A stretch of 64,000 nucleotides of DNA from an uncultured Fusobacterium sp. (GCF_905200055.1 NZ_CAJKIS010000001.1:43047-107046), one strand, 5' to 3'. Counted from the stretch's first letter, positions 29,171 through 40,161 are shown. Numbers and translations: made by a program. Notes: generated from the letters alone by a model not told the origin.

Positions 29171-32100
29171 ATGGAAAATATAGATATGGAAAAAATAAAT
29201 AGATGGGTTATAAAAAGTATGACTGTTGTAAACTATTGGAAATTTACAAATGAAACATTTTATTTTAAAGATGGGAAATTATTTTTTATAGGAACAAATG
29301 GATCAGGAAAATCAAATCTTACACAACTATTTCCCTTTGTATTAGACGGAAATGATAAAAGAGGAAGATTAGATGCAACTGCAAATAAAGAAAAAAGAGA
29401 GATGGATTTTTACTTTAAACCAAGAGATAGTAAGGGACAAATAATAAACGGAGCTAGTGGAGAATATGGATATATCTGTCTTGAATTTAAAAAAAGATAT
29501 ACAGAGCAGTATTTAACAATCTGTATTGGACAGCAATATACACTTAGTAAAAGCTCTAAAAATCTTAAATTTAATGCCTTTATTTTAAAAGATGGAAGAA
29601 GAGTTGGAAAAGATTTTTCTCTTTATAAAAAAGAAAATGGAAAGATAATTCCATATACTTTTAAAGAGTTAGAAAAAATCTTAAATTTAAAAAAAGATTG
29701 TGTATTTTCTGATAAAAAAGATTATGCAGAGGCTATAAATAAAGAGTTATTTGGATTTAATGATATTCAAGATTTTTATGATCTATGTAATATCAATGTC
29801 CAAATGAGAAACTCACAATATACTGGAAAGACTAAAATATCAGAAATAAAAGAAAAAATCATGAATTTTTTACCTACTCTTGAAGATGAAAAATTTGAAA
29901 ATTTAAGTAGCTCTTTCCAAGAATTAGAAGAGAGCAAGCAAATACTAGAGGATTTTCAAGAAGATAAAAATCAAATATCTAAGCTAAACAATAGCTATAA
30001 TGAGTATAATAAGGCTCTTTTATATAATAAGTATGAGGAATATATAAAAAAAGAAAATGAGTATAAAGATGCTAACGAAAAATTAAAAGAGATTAATGAA
30101 ACAGCTCTAAAAGTAAAAAAAGAGCATGAGGATATTACAAAGGAAATAGAGACTTTAGAAAAAAATATAATAAGTTATAAATCACAGATAGCTTTACTAA
30201 ATGAAGCTAAAGAAATTAAGGATAATGAAGAGTTTGAAAGAAAATTAAAATCTCTTCAAATTGAATTAAGAAACCTTTGTAAAGAGCTTCAAGAGAAAGA
30301 ATCTGATGCTAGCAATAAAAATAATAAGATTACAAAATTAATGAACGATATAAATCAGATTGAAGATTATAAAAAGACAAATAAAAACCAAAGAGGAAAA
30401 CTTTATAAAGAGTTAAGTGATCAAAATATTGAAATTAAATTTGCTGGACATTTAAATAGTAATGATTACCAATCTATTGATTCATCTATTAAAACTATGA
30501 AAGATAAATTATCTTTATCTAAAAAAGAGGCTTTGGAGTATGAAAATGATATTTTAGATATAGCAAAATTACTTAAAAATTATGAAGCTATAAAAGATAA
30601 ATTTAGTGAAATAGAAAAAAAAGTTCAAGAAATAAAAGAAAAAATACAAGGGATAAATTTAGAGATAGATAGATTAGAAAATCAAAAGGAACAGGAAAAA
30701 AGAGATTTAATTGACAAATATTATGAAGTCTCTGAAAGTAATAAATTTTTAAAAATATCAGAGGACTCATTAAAAGAGATTGAGAGAAAAATATATTCAT
30801 ATGATAAATTTACTGAAGAGGAAAAAGAGTATATTGAAAATATTAGAGAAAACATTTATACAAAAATATGGGAAGAGTTTAAAGAGGAGATTGGAGATTT
30901 AACTTTAAATTTAAAAGAGATAGATAAAGATATTAAAATAAATAATGATGAATTAAAAAATTTAAAAGCTCAAAAACAGATAGTTCCTACTAGAACAAAA
31001 GAAGCTATTTTATGTAGAAAAGAACTAGAAAATAGAGGAATTGATTATATATCTTTATACGAGGGATTAGATTTTAAGGAAAATACAGATATAAAAGATA
31101 GTATCTTATTAGAAAATCAATTAATAAATAGTGATCTTCTTGATAGTTTAGTTATTCCATACTCTCAACAGGAAGAAGCAAAAGAAGTTTTAAAAAAATA
31201 TCCTTGCTTAATGTTGACTCCATCTTTAAAGAAAAACTCAAGTTTTGACAAATTTATCTTAGAGGATATAGACGAAGAGTTTAAAAATGTTATAAATGAT
31301 TTTTTAAGCTCTATCTCCATAGATGAAACCGATAGAGATAGCCAATATGTTATTGCCAATAATGGATATTTTAGAAATGGTGCTTTAGAAGGGTATAGTA
31401 TCGTTTCTAATCAAGAAGATGCAAAATATATAGGGCTTCAAAGAAGAAAAGAAAAGTTAAAAAGAGAAATTGAAAATAAAGAAAAACAGATACTACACTT
31501 AGAAGTTCTAAAAGATGAATTATTACAAGATAAAAAAATAATAGAAAATAATATTGAAGAGTTAAAAGAGGAAAATAGAAGATTTCCTAAGTTTAAAAAG
31601 ATAACAGAGATTTTAATTAAAATAAAAAGTTATAATGATACTTTAAAAAACTATAACAAAGATTATAAAGAGTGCAAAAAAGATTATGATGATATAAAAC
31701 CTAAGTTTGAGAAATTAAATGATGAGAAAACTATAAAATGTAAGGAAAAAACATTTAAAGCAACTTCAGATACATATTTTAAAATTCATAATAAGATAAA
31801 TATCTATATCGAGCTTTTGGATAAGATGATAGAAAATGTTTCTAATTTTGAAAATTTTAAAATAAATCAAAATAATCTTGAAATTCAAAAATTAGCTATG
31901 GAAGAAGATATCAAATCACTTACTAATAAATCTAAAAAATTAAAAAATGATATCTATGAAAAAGAGCAAAAAATAAAACAAATAGAAGTTCTTATAGCTG
32001 ATAAAGATATCAAAAGAAAACTTAAAGAGTTAGAAAATTATGAGATAAAACTAGAAAAAGCTTTAGAGAAAAAAGAAGGGAAAATAAAGATCCAAGGAAA

Positions 32101-33346
32101 GTATGAATCTGATATAACTAAAGTAAAAGAAGAGGTTTTTAATGCTGAAGAAAATTTAAAAGAGAAAGAAAAAATAAAAAAAATATTTACGGGATACTTA
32201 CTTTCAGAAATTAATGAAAAAATAACTTATTTTAGTGGTAAAGATGAGAAAAGATATAAAATAAATTCCATTTCTGAATTAAAACCTATATTTGAAGAGT
32301 GGGAAAAAGATAAAGATGATTTTAAAGGAAACTTAGCATCTCTATTTAATAAAGCCCAAACATTAGCTATAGATATAGGAGTAAAATTAAAAAAATGGAA
32401 ATTGTATCAAGATATAATTTTACTAGAAAATACAAACTTTAATGATTCTGTTTTAAATAATAGACTTGTAGTTTACATAGAGTTAAACAATGAGGGAAAA
32501 GATCTGCTATATAATAAAATAGACTTAGTTATTAGTAAAATAAAAAGTACAGAGAGTTTAATAGAATCTCAAATGGAAAACTTTTTAAAAACACTTATTT
32601 CTCAAGAGATTGGAATAAGTTTAATAGAAATGATAAAAGAAACTTATGAGATTATTAAACACTCTTCAGAACAGATGGAGCAAATGAATACCCCTGTAAA
32701 AGTTAAAATGGAGCTAGAATTAAAGGATACTTATAAAAAACTGAAAGAAATTCTTCAAAAAAGTATCTCAGGAAATGAAGATTTAATGATCCCTGATAAA
32801 GAAAATTTAAACAAATATATTCTTACTGCAATAGAAAAAATGAAAGAGGAGTCTAGAAAAAGAGGGGAATCATTTAGTTATGAGCTAGCTTTAAAAGAGA
32901 TTTTCGACTATAGAAAATGGTTTAATTTAAAAATTTCTCATAAAAAACGTGGAGAGGAGAAGTTTAGTGAAGTAAAAGATAAAACTGTTTTTAGTGGTGG
33001 AGAAAAGGCGATGGTAATATATTTACCTATGTTATCAGCTATGAACTTTAAATATTCAAAAGCAAGACCTGATGCTTTTAAACTAATGGTATTAGATGAA
33101 GCTTTCTCAGTATCTGATGAGAAAAGCAGAAGAAGTACAATAGAATTAATTGAAGATTTAGACTTTGATTTTGTATTCAATGCTCCTGAAATGGAATGTT
33201 TAGTTCCTAATACTCAATTTAGTATTTATACATTAAAATCAAGTGAAGATACAGGAAGAGTGGCAATATCATATTCTATGTGGAATGGAGAAAAAACAAT
33301 CAAAAAATGGTTTTCTGAAAATGAAATTGAGGAGTTGTGTAAATAA
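29171..33346 (+). CDS. jetC: JetC (Wadjet SMC-like ATPase)
   Basis: A 1391-residue SMC-family motor. Walker A FIGTNGSGKSNL lies at residues 39-50, followed by family-specific VLDGNDKRGRLDATANKEK and an R/Q-loop region. The middle 1000 residues are two long coiled coils of charged heptads around a hinge near 590-760. The ABC signature VFSGGEKAMVIYLPML is near residue 1275 and Walker B KLMVLDEAFS near 1305. The head, hinge and second head are all present, so the loop-extruding engine appears intact. This is the motor that would bring a plasmid to JetD for cleavage. Confidence 0.92.
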   Translation: MENIDMEKINRWVIKSMTVVNYWKFTNETFYFKDGKLFFIGTNGSGKSNLTQLFPFVLDGNDKRGRLDATANKEKREMDFYFKPRDSKGQIINGASGEYGYICLEFKKRYTEQYLTICIGQQYTLSKSSKNLKFNAFILKDGRRVGKDFSLYKKENGKIIPYTFKELEKILNLKKDCVFSDKKDYAEAINKELFGFNDIQDFYDLCNINVQMRNSQYTGKTKISEIKEKIMNFLPTLEDEKFENLSSSFQELEESKQILEDFQEDKNQISKLNNSYNEYNKALLYNKYEEYIKKENEYKDANEKLKEINETALKVKKEHEDITKEIETLEKNIISYKSQIALLNEAKEIKDNEEFERKLKSLQIELRNLCKELQEKESDASNKNNKITKLMNDINQIEDYKKTNKNQRGKLYKELSDQNIEIKFAGHLNSNDYQSIDSSIKTMKDKLSLSKKEALEYENDILDIAKLLKNYEAIKDKFSEIEKKVQEIKEKIQGINLEIDRLENQKEQEKRDLIDKYYEVSESNKFLKISEDSLKEIERKIYSYDKFTEEEKEYIENIRENIYTKIWEEFKEEIGDLTLNLKEIDKDIKINNDELKNLKAQKQIVPTRTKEAILCRKELENRGIDYISLYEGLDFKENTDIKDSILLENQLINSDLLDSLVIPYSQQEEAKEVLKKYPCLMLTPSLKKNSSFDKFILEDIDEEFKNVINDFLSSISIDETDRDSQYVIANNGYFRNGALEGYSIVSNQEDAKYIGLQRRKEKLKREIENKEKQILHLEVLKDELLQDKKIIENNIEELKEENRRFPKFKKITEILIKIKSYNDTLKNYNKDYKECKKDYDDIKPKFEKLNDEKTIKCKEKTFKATSDTYFKIHNKINIYIELLDKMIENVSNFENFKINQNNLEIQKLAMEEDIKSLTNKSKKLKNDIYEKEQKIKQIEVLIADKDIKRKLKELENYEIKLEKALEKKEGKIKIQGKYESDITKVKEEVFNAEENLKEKEKIKKIFTGYLLSEINEKITYFSGKDEKRYKINSISELKPIFEEWEKDKDDFKGNLASLFNKAQTLAIDIGVKLKKWKLYQDIILLENTNFNDSVLNNRLVVYIELNNEGKDLLYNKIDLVISKIKSTESLIESQMENFLKTLISQEIGISLIEMIKETYEIIKHSSEQMEQMNTPVKVKMELELKDTYKKLKEILQKSISGNEDLMIPDKENLNKYILTAIEKMKEESRKRGESFSYELALKEIFDYRKWFNLKISHKKRGEEKFSEVKDKTVFSGGEKAMVIYLPMLSAMNFKYSKARPDAFKLMVLDEAFSVSDEKSRRSTIELIEDLDFDFVFNAPEMECLVPNTQFSIYTLKSSEDTGRVAISYSMWNGEKTIKKWFSENEIEELCK

Positions 33347-33353
33347 GTGTATA

Positions 33354-33388
33354 ATGAGAGATATAGCCTTTAAAGTTATATCTCTCAT
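33354..33388 (+). other. Perfect 12-bp stem-loop between jetC and jetD
   Basis: atgagagatata / tatatctctcat with an 11-base loop, lying wholly in the 60-base gap before jetD. No T-run follows, so it is not a classical terminator. It could lower readthrough, protect the jetABC message or set a lower level of the nuclease subunit. Confidence 0.7.
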
Positions 33389-33406
33389 AAACTCAAAGGA
33401 GAATAG

Positions 33407-34699
33407 ATGAATACCAATATAGAAAAATGTGTCAATATATTTAAAAAAGATAAAAGATACGATATTATCTTTGAAAAATTTAAAAAGAAAATATCAAATA
33501 CAGATAAGATAGAAGGTAGTATTTTAATAAAAAATCCTACAAAAGATATAAGAAGAGCAATTGAAGGGCTTCTTTATTTTAAAAATTTTAAATCACAAGA
33601 TCTTCATATTAATGTAGATGATTTTAAAAGAGTATTAGTAGAGTTAGGATATGAAGATATTGATTTAAAAGAGTTAACTAACAGGTATTTTGGAAAAGTA
33701 ATTTTATCAAATGAAGAAAAGAAAAAGAGAGAAAATATAGTTATAGAAAATTTTTTCTCTAAACTAAGAGAAAAATTTGAAAATTCTCTTTTAAAAGAGG
33801 AATTTATAAAACAATATATAGAGTTAGTGAGAGAAAACTACTTTGATAAAGGAAAATTAAAGGAGCAAGAAGAGGAGCTACAAAAATTATATTATTGTGG
33901 AATGGCTATATATGATAGATTTATTGCTGAAACTCCTATTAAAATTGCTTTCTTAGGAGAAAAAATAACTAAAGATCCCCATTATTTTGATAAAGGAATA
34001 AAAGGAAATTTGTTAGTTAAATTACTAAAAATTTTTAATAATATTGAGGTTGATGAAAATTTAAGTGAAACAGAAAAAGCTCAAGAAGTTTTTTATCAAT
34101 CTAAAATAGAAGTAAATACTATTTCTAACTATGTAACAGCTTTTGGAATAAGATTATTTACTAAAGCTGGAGAAATAAAAGCATATAGTGAATTTATAAA
34201 AGATAAATTTCTTTATAATATTCCTTTAGAGCATCTAAAAAATGTTGTTAAAGTAGAAACTCAGTGCAGTAGTGTTTTCATTGTAGAAAATGAGATGGTT
34301 TTTGTAAGGTTATATGAACATTTTAGGGAAAAAAAAGATATATCTTTAATCTGTACATCTGGTCAATTAAGATTAGCTTCTTTAGTTTTGATTGATCTAT
34401 TATCAAAGGAAAATTGTCAAATATACTATTCAGGAGATATAGATCCTGAAGGGATAGGAATATTAAATAGAGTAATTGAAAAAAGTGGAAATAGAGTTAT
34501 TCCTTGGAGAGTTAATTTAGAAACTTATTCAAAATATGAAAAAAATGAAAATCCTATTAGTGAAATAAGTTTAAAAAAACTTGATTCTATAAAAGATACT
34601 AGATTTGCAGATCTAATCTTAGCAATGAAAGATATACAAAGAGCTTGTTACCAAGAAAGTTTTATCAAAGAATTAATAAATGATATAGAGAATTTATAG
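33407..34699 (+). CDS. jetD: JetD (Wadjet Toprim nuclease)
   Basis: The nuclease subunit, 430 residues, of the TIGR02679/DUF2399 type related to topoisomerase VI subunit A. The Toprim motif is visible: Glu in FIVENEMVFVRLYE (near residue 290), SLICTSGQLRLASLVLI, and the D-x-D pair in YYSGDIDPEGIGIL (near 343). An N-terminal arm (FKKKISNTDKIEGS) and a helical middle domain precede it. The catalytic acids are intact, so the system should be able to cut DNA. It closes the jetABCD set; aaaggag precedes the ATG. Confidence 0.88.
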   Translation: MNTNIEKCVNIFKKDKRYDIIFEKFKKKISNTDKIEGSILIKNPTKDIRRAIEGLLYFKNFKSQDLHINVDDFKRVLVELGYEDIDLKELTNRYFGKVILSNEEKKKRENIVIENFFSKLREKFENSLLKEEFIKQYIELVRENYFDKGKLKEQEEELQKLYYCGMAIYDRFIAETPIKIAFLGEKITKDPHYFDKGIKGNLLVKLLKIFNNIEVDENLSETEKAQEVFYQSKIEVNTISNYVTAFGIRLFTKAGEIKAYSEFIKDKFLYNIPLEHLKNVVKVETQCSSVFIVENEMVFVRLYEHFREKKDISLICTSGQLRLASLVLIDLLSKENCQIYYSGDIDPEGIGILNRVIEKSGNRVIPWRVNLETYSKYEKNENPISEISLKKLDSIKDTRFADLILAMKDIQRACYQESFIKELINDIENL

Positions 34700-34847
34700 G
34701 ACTTCTTGAAAAGATAACATGTAATAGATTTGTTTGTAAGTAAAAATTCAATATCAGAATAATATAAAAATAAAGTTTATAATAAAGAGTTAAAGATAAA
34801 AAATATCAAACAGAAGAAAATTTTTTTAAAAAAGTATAAATAATATT

Positions 34848-34893
34848 ATAAAAAGAGCTAATAAAACCAATAACAATTGATTCTATTAGCTCT
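34848..34893 (-). terminator. Terminator of the lipoprotein autotransporter gene
   Basis: Stem agagctaata / tattagctct with a T-rich tail on the minus strand, 11 bases after the stop. Confidence 0.8.
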
Positions 34894-34903
34894 AAAACTC
34901 CAT

Positions 34904-37201
34904 TTAAAACTTATATCCAAAACTAAATTCTAAATATCTATTATCTCTTCTTTCAAAAGTTTTACCTAAACTTGCATTTAACCAAACCTTTTCTCTAGAG
35001 TAATTAACTCCAACTTTCAGATCTAAAACCTCTCTTTTATCATCTCTATCCAATGAATTTTTCTCATTGATATTTTTATAAGTATAATCTAAATTCTTAT
35101 CTATATCACCTAACTCATATGAATATGCAACTTGAGAGCAAAGATTTACATCTTTTATCTTCTTTTCCAACTCCATTCCAACTTTAGGTTTAACAGAGAA
35201 TATATTTTGTTTTTCCACTTCAATAACAAAATTATCTATATTTTCATCAAAGCTTTCAACATTATAATAATCTAAATTGATCTCTCCAAATGGTGTAACA
35301 TCTACTATTCCATCAAAAGTTTTAGAGATTTTTCCATATGAGTTAATTCCATATGAATTAAATTTAGAATTTATAGTATCATTATCTCTCTCATTTTTAT
35401 GGTAGTTATAGTTTCCACCAATACCTAAAGCTATTGTAAAATCACTATTTTTTATTAACTTATCTACTCCTAATTGTAAAGAGTGAATTTTTGAACTGTC
35501 ATCATTTGTATAGTCAATATCTGAATATCCATATCCAAAAGATAGATATGTATCTTGCCCTATTGCTTTACTTCCTAAAAATCCAGAAGTTAAGTTCTCA
35601 TATCCTACATTAGAATTTTTAGAATCTACTTTCCAACCACTTTCTATTAAAGAGATATAGCAATCCTCTGCTCCCATATTTTTAATAGATTTTTCTCTAT
35701 TTTCCCTAAATAAAGAGCTAATATCTAGTACCTCTCTTTGAATATTTTCATATATTCTAGGAGTTAATCTTTCAAGATCTTTAGTCAAAGCAGAACTATT
35801 TTCTAAATTAATTCCATTTATAATATTTTTACTTGCACTATCAAGAGAAGTATATAACCCCTCATCATAGTATTTAGTGAATATTTCAGCAGTTGATTCT
35901 AGATTTTTATCAACAAAATCTGTCAACTCTTTATCATTTCTTACTAATTCTCCATCTATATTTCCTGATGAATTTTCTTTAATATTTGCATCATATAAAA
36001 GAGAGTTAGATTTAACAGTGGTATTTTCTCCAAAGCTTATATTCTCCCCTTGGAAAACATCTTCTAAGAGATAACTATCTCTATATCCATTTTTAGTTAT
36101 GTCTGAACCAATCTCTATATTTCCATCTACTTTTAAGTTTCTCCCTTTTATCTTTCCATACTCCCCATCTTGAGAAGTTCCAATTTGATAAATTCCACTA
36201 TTAGCAGATATATAAAGATCTCCATTTCTATTAATAGTACCTGTATTTATAACTTTACCACCATTTATAGATTGTATCTCATTCCCTTTTGAAATAATAG
36301 AGTTATCTTTATCAATATTTATAACCCCTCTATTTTCAACTATTGAGCCAGCTCCATCAGCTACCATAGCTCCATTAGCTTGAGATGATAGATTTATAAC
36401 TCCACTTTTATCATTGAGAGCATAACCACCTTTAAAAGCATACATTCCATATCCTCTGTCCTGTACAGTAATCTCTCCAAGGTTTGTTACCTTTCCACCA
36501 TACCCTGCTACCATTCCAGCTCCATTGCCTTTTACAACAATCTTTCCATTGTTAATTCCAGTAGCATTTTGTCCAATAGCATAGATTCCAATAGCCTTAC
36601 CATTAGATGAAACGACTATATCTTTATTGTTTACTCCAACAGAGTTATAAAGATACATTCCAATAGCTTCTCTATTTCCTGATAAGTCTATCTCTCCATT
36701 GTTTCTTGCAATCGCATTTTTTCCATTTGAGAATATTCCAATAACATTGTTACTATTTTCACTTTTTATTGTGCCATTATTAATTATACTTGAGTTATTT
36801 CCATAAATCCCGACTAAACTATCACCTTTTAGCTTGATAGTTCCAATATTAGAAACCTCTCCATTTCCAGAAAACAATCCAAAAGAGTATCCATCTAGTG
36901 AGTTATTTCCTAAAATTTTACCTAAATTTGTATCTGTTATATTTAAGTTTCCAGAGTAATTTATATTTTTTCTAGAGATACCAACAACTTTATCTCCCTT
37001 TGTTTTACCTATTTCATACCCACTATTCACATCATTTACATTGGGAATAGCCACTTGTGGTAGATTTGGTAGATCTGGAGTTGAAGGGGTAGAGCCTCCT
37101 CCTCCCCCTCCACCACCGCCTCCTCCACAAGCAGTAAGAGATGCAGTTGCTAAGATTATTGCTAGTATTTTTCCTAAATTTTTCTCTGACATATTTGGCA
37201 T
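34904..37201 (-). CDS. Lipoprotein-type autotransporter with poly-Gly tract
   Basis: A surface autotransporter of about 765 residues (type V secretion). The N-terminus is a lipoprotein signal ending LTAC followed by eleven consecutive glycines. Residues about 60-390 are a beta-helix passenger built from short imperfect repeats of the form N-N-G-x-I-x-(L/V)-x-(G/S)-(N/D). The last 270 residues form a beta-barrel ending LEFSFGYKF, the aromatic end signal for outer-membrane insertion. A lipid anchor on an autotransporter passenger is uncommon in proteobacteria. I start at the ATG just after ggaggg; an ATG three codons later is also possible. Confidence 0.85.
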   Translation of the reverse strand: MPNMSEKNLGKILAIILATASLTACGGGGGGGGGGGSTPSTPDLPNLPQVAIPNVNDVNSGYEIGKTKGDKVVGISRKNINYSGNLNITDTNLGKILGNNSLDGYSFGLFSGNGEVSNIGTIKLKGDSLVGIYGNNSSIINNGTIKSENSNNVIGIFSNGKNAIARNNGEIDLSGNREAIGMYLYNSVGVNNKDIVVSSNGKAIGIYAIGQNATGINNGKIVVKGNGAGMVAGYGGKVTNLGEITVQDRGYGMYAFKGGYALNDKSGVINLSSQANGAMVADGAGSIVENRGVINIDKDNSIISKGNEIQSINGGKVINTGTINRNGDLYISANSGIYQIGTSQDGEYGKIKGRNLKVDGNIEIGSDITKNGYRDSYLLEDVFQGENISFGENTTVKSNSLLYDANIKENSSGNIDGELVRNDKELTDFVDKNLESTAEIFTKYYDEGLYTSLDSASKNIINGINLENSSALTKDLERLTPRIYENIQREVLDISSLFRENREKSIKNMGAEDCYISLIESGWKVDSKNSNVGYENLTSGFLGSKAIGQDTYLSFGYGYSDIDYTNDDSSKIHSLQLGVDKLIKNSDFTIALGIGGNYNYHKNERDNDTINSKFNSYGINSYGKISKTFDGIVDVTPFGEINLDYYNVESFDENIDNFVIEVEKQNIFSVKPKVGMELEKKIKDVNLCSQVAYSYELGDIDKNLDYTYKNINEKNSLDRDDKREVLDLKVGVNYSREKVWLNASLGKTFERRDNRYLEFSFGYKF

Positions 37202-37231
37202 ATTCCCTCCCAATAGTTCTATCTTATAGTA

Positions 37232-40129
37232 TTAAAACTTATAAGTAAAATCTACTGCAAATTGATCGTTGTCTACATCGTTTATCAATTCTTTTGTATA
37301 TTTTACTCCAACAGAGTAGCTATCTTTATATTCATAATTTAATCCAACATTTAAATCTAAATATTTCTTATCTAACTCTCTTAAATTCTCTTTGTAATAG
37401 GGATCAAAGGCTGAAACTTGTAAGCTCATATCATCTGTTTCTCTTATTATATCATAAGCATAGTCAATTCCTCCAACTAAATTTAATTTACTATTTTCTA
37501 AAGTTAGAAGATTGTATTTTCCATCTACACCTGCTCCTAATGTTCCATAGAATGCCTCAACTTTTTTAGCTGATGCTCCAATAGCTCCATCCTCTTTGAT
37601 AGCATCTTGCCAAATATATGTGAAATCTAGGTTTAAGCTAGGAACTAAAGTTAATTTGTCACCAAATTTATACTCTTTATATAGTGAGTTATTTAAGCTC
37701 AATGTATAAACATCTGTGTCGCTCTCTTTCATTCCAGTGTAACTTAATTGATCTGCCATTCTCTTGTTTTCAGATTGGTTATATGCAAATGATAGATCAT
37801 TGAACATATTTGCAAATCCTAAGTCGTAATCTGAATACCCTCTTGCATTCCAAGTAGTAATCTTATTTTTACTATTTGAAGTATAGTCAATATCAGATGT
37901 CATATATGAGAATCCTGCTCCTAATCTTAATTTTTCAGATAGGTTGTTATTGTATCCAACCATTATTCCAGAACTTTTTCTATCAAATCCAACTGTTGAT
38001 GAGTTTGCATCTAGCTCTGATTTACTGTTGATATACTTAAATACAACTCCATCTGCTCTATTGTTTTTAGCAAAATCTTTAAATTGTCCATTTAGATCTC
38101 TTGTTATATCGTAGATTTGAGCTGGTAGAGTTGTCAATGTGTCTTTTCCTGTAACCTCATCTACAACTTTATTAAAGCTTTCTTGGTTTTCACCTTGAGC
38201 TAGTAATCTATATACACCTAGTTGTGCTTCGTTAGCTCCATTATATGAAGTTTCAAATATATTTCCTAGTTCTTTATTTAAAACAATATCATTGAAATTT
38301 TTTCTTGTGATATCTGAAACATAAATTTCTGTTTTAATATCATTTATATCCGTTTTTATTTCAAAAATAAAACTACCTGAGTCTATATTTTTATCTCCTG
38401 TAATTCCACCCTTAGCTGTGAAAATAACATCTCCAATATATTCAGTTAAATCTGCTCCAACAAATTTATCACTAGTAATATCCACACTTCCTTCTATATT
38501 TAATTTCCCACTAACATTTAATTGTCCTAAAGTATGAGATTCTCCTTCTATTCCCTCTATTTTTTTAGTTTCTACTCCTATATCAAGATTACTATTCTTA
38601 CTAATAGTAATATCTGTATCAAATTCCTCTTTACCTATAACTTCACTTTCACCCTTATCATTTTTACCATATATTAGAGTTTCTCCTTTAGCATTTACAA
38701 TACCATTAATTACATATGTTCCACTTCCATCATTTCCAAATATATCTTTATTAACTTCTCCTGCAACACTATCCTTATTACTTCTTGTTCTAAAAATAAT
38801 ATCTGTTTCTCCGTTTAGTTCCATTTTAGATCTATTACTTAATGCACCTAACCAAACTTGAGTCCCTTCTAATATTACACTACTCTTTCCATTAAATTCT
38901 ATTTGAGCTTCATTATCTCCTTGTACAGCTATTGCTGCATTATCATATATTTGTAGAAGTCTATCTTTTTTATTTACTCCTACATCTATAGTTCCACTAT
39001 TATTTTTAAATACTCCTCCATCTATAAATACACCTACACTTTTTTCATTAACATTCTTAAATGAAAGAAGTCCTAAATCTAAAACACTATTTTTTATTAA
39101 CTCTAATCTTAATATATCTCCATTAGTATCTTTTCCATAAGTAAAATCTCTTTCAACTATAATCTTTCCACTGTTTTCTATATCTGCATTTTTAGCTTTT
39201 ATTCCATATTTATTGTGTACTGTGGCTATATCTAATCCTAAAAGTCCAGCTCCTATTCCACTATAATGTTTTTTGGTAATAAAATCCCCACCTACAAAAA
39301 TTTCTCCTTCATTCTTTATTGTATTTATATATTCATAACCATCAATTTCATTTCCTTTTACTTTCCCAGTAAAAAGTACCCCTGCTACATCTCTATTATA
39401 ATGTACTCCTAAATCCAATAAACTCACATCTAGTATCTTCTCAACCTCCATATTTGCATCTCTTTCATAAGTAATATTACCTTTATTTACTAAATTAGAG
39501 TATGCCATATTAAGAACATTTTTTCTTAATTTTATATCATTATATTTTAATAAACTTACAGACAGTCCAGTTATATAAGAGGGATTATCCCCCTCAGCTT
39601 TTATTGTTCCATAATTATTTATGGTAGAATCATTTGCAGTTATAACATTTTTAGTATAATCAGCATATTTCCTATAAAATGCAGTATCTACTGCTTCTAT
39701 GATAATTTCTATTTTTTGATCCACTGCTCCTGCTTTTATTGTTCCTTCATTGTATAATGAACTATTATTTTTTAATCTAACCAATGTATCTTCTTTAACT
39801 AATTTATTATTAATTCCTCCTATCCCTAGAACTACACCAAATTGTGTAGTATATTTATGTTTTCCTGATGCAACAGTCCCTAAATTGTGAACTGTTGCTC
39901 CATTTTCTGCCCATACTGCCTCTCTAATAGGAGTCTTTCCACCATCAAGATGATGATCTTTATTTTCTAATTCTCCATTTGTTCCATTGCTAATAGTTCC
40001 TTCTATTCTTTCTAAAACATTATCACCACTTACATATAATTCTGCATCACTTTGAGCACTATTTGATACTTGAAAACAAAAAGTTTCTAGTAATATAGTT
40101 AGTAAAATAAGTTTATTTTTGTAGTTCAT
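37232..40129 (-). CDS. Large autotransporter
   Basis: A type V autotransporter of about 965 residues. A signal peptide (LILLTILLETFCFQVSNSA) is followed by a passenger rich in beta-helix turns with repeated phrases N-x-G-T-I-x-(A/V) and K-N-x-G-x-I. A linker with YDITRDLNGQFKDFAKNNRA precedes the C-terminal barrel (from about 690), which ends FAVDFTYKF. The second ATG is preferred because ggagag sits 6-8 bases before it; the first ATG is only two bases from that motif. Its neighbour on the right is a pilus operon on the same strand, on the left another autotransporter, giving a surface-protein cluster. Ligand unknown. Confidence 0.88.
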   Translation of the reverse strand: MNYKNKLILLTILLETFCFQVSNSAQSDAELYVSGDNVLERIEGTISNGTNGELENKDHHLDGGKTPIREAVWAENGATVHNLGTVASGKHKYTTQFGVVLGIGGINNKLVKEDTLVRLKNNSSLYNEGTIKAGAVDQKIEIIIEAVDTAFYRKYADYTKNVITANDSTINNYGTIKAEGDNPSYITGLSVSLLKYNDIKLRKNVLNMAYSNLVNKGNITYERDANMEVEKILDVSLLDLGVHYNRDVAGVLFTGKVKGNEIDGYEYINTIKNEGEIFVGGDFITKKHYSGIGAGLLGLDIATVHNKYGIKAKNADIENSGKIIVERDFTYGKDTNGDILRLELIKNSVLDLGLLSFKNVNEKSVGVFIDGGVFKNNSGTIDVGVNKKDRLLQIYDNAAIAVQGDNEAQIEFNGKSSVILEGTQVWLGALSNRSKMELNGETDIIFRTRSNKDSVAGEVNKDIFGNDGSGTYVINGIVNAKGETLIYGKNDKGESEVIGKEEFDTDITISKNSNLDIGVETKKIEGIEGESHTLGQLNVSGKLNIEGSVDITSDKFVGADLTEYIGDVIFTAKGGITGDKNIDSGSFIFEIKTDINDIKTEIYVSDITRKNFNDIVLNKELGNIFETSYNGANEAQLGVYRLLAQGENQESFNKVVDEVTGKDTLTTLPAQIYDITRDLNGQFKDFAKNNRADGVVFKYINSKSELDANSSTVGFDRKSSGIMVGYNNNLSEKLRLGAGFSYMTSDIDYTSNSKNKITTWNARGYSDYDLGFANMFNDLSFAYNQSENKRMADQLSYTGMKESDTDVYTLSLNNSLYKEYKFGDKLTLVPSLNLDFTYIWQDAIKEDGAIGASAKKVEAFYGTLGAGVDGKYNLLTLENSKLNLVGGIDYAYDIIRETDDMSLQVSAFDPYYKENLRELDKKYLDLNVGLNYEYKDSYSVGVKYTKELINDVDNDQFAVDFTYKF

Positions 40130-40161
40130 ATTCATCTCTCCATTTTTGATTAATAATTAAC

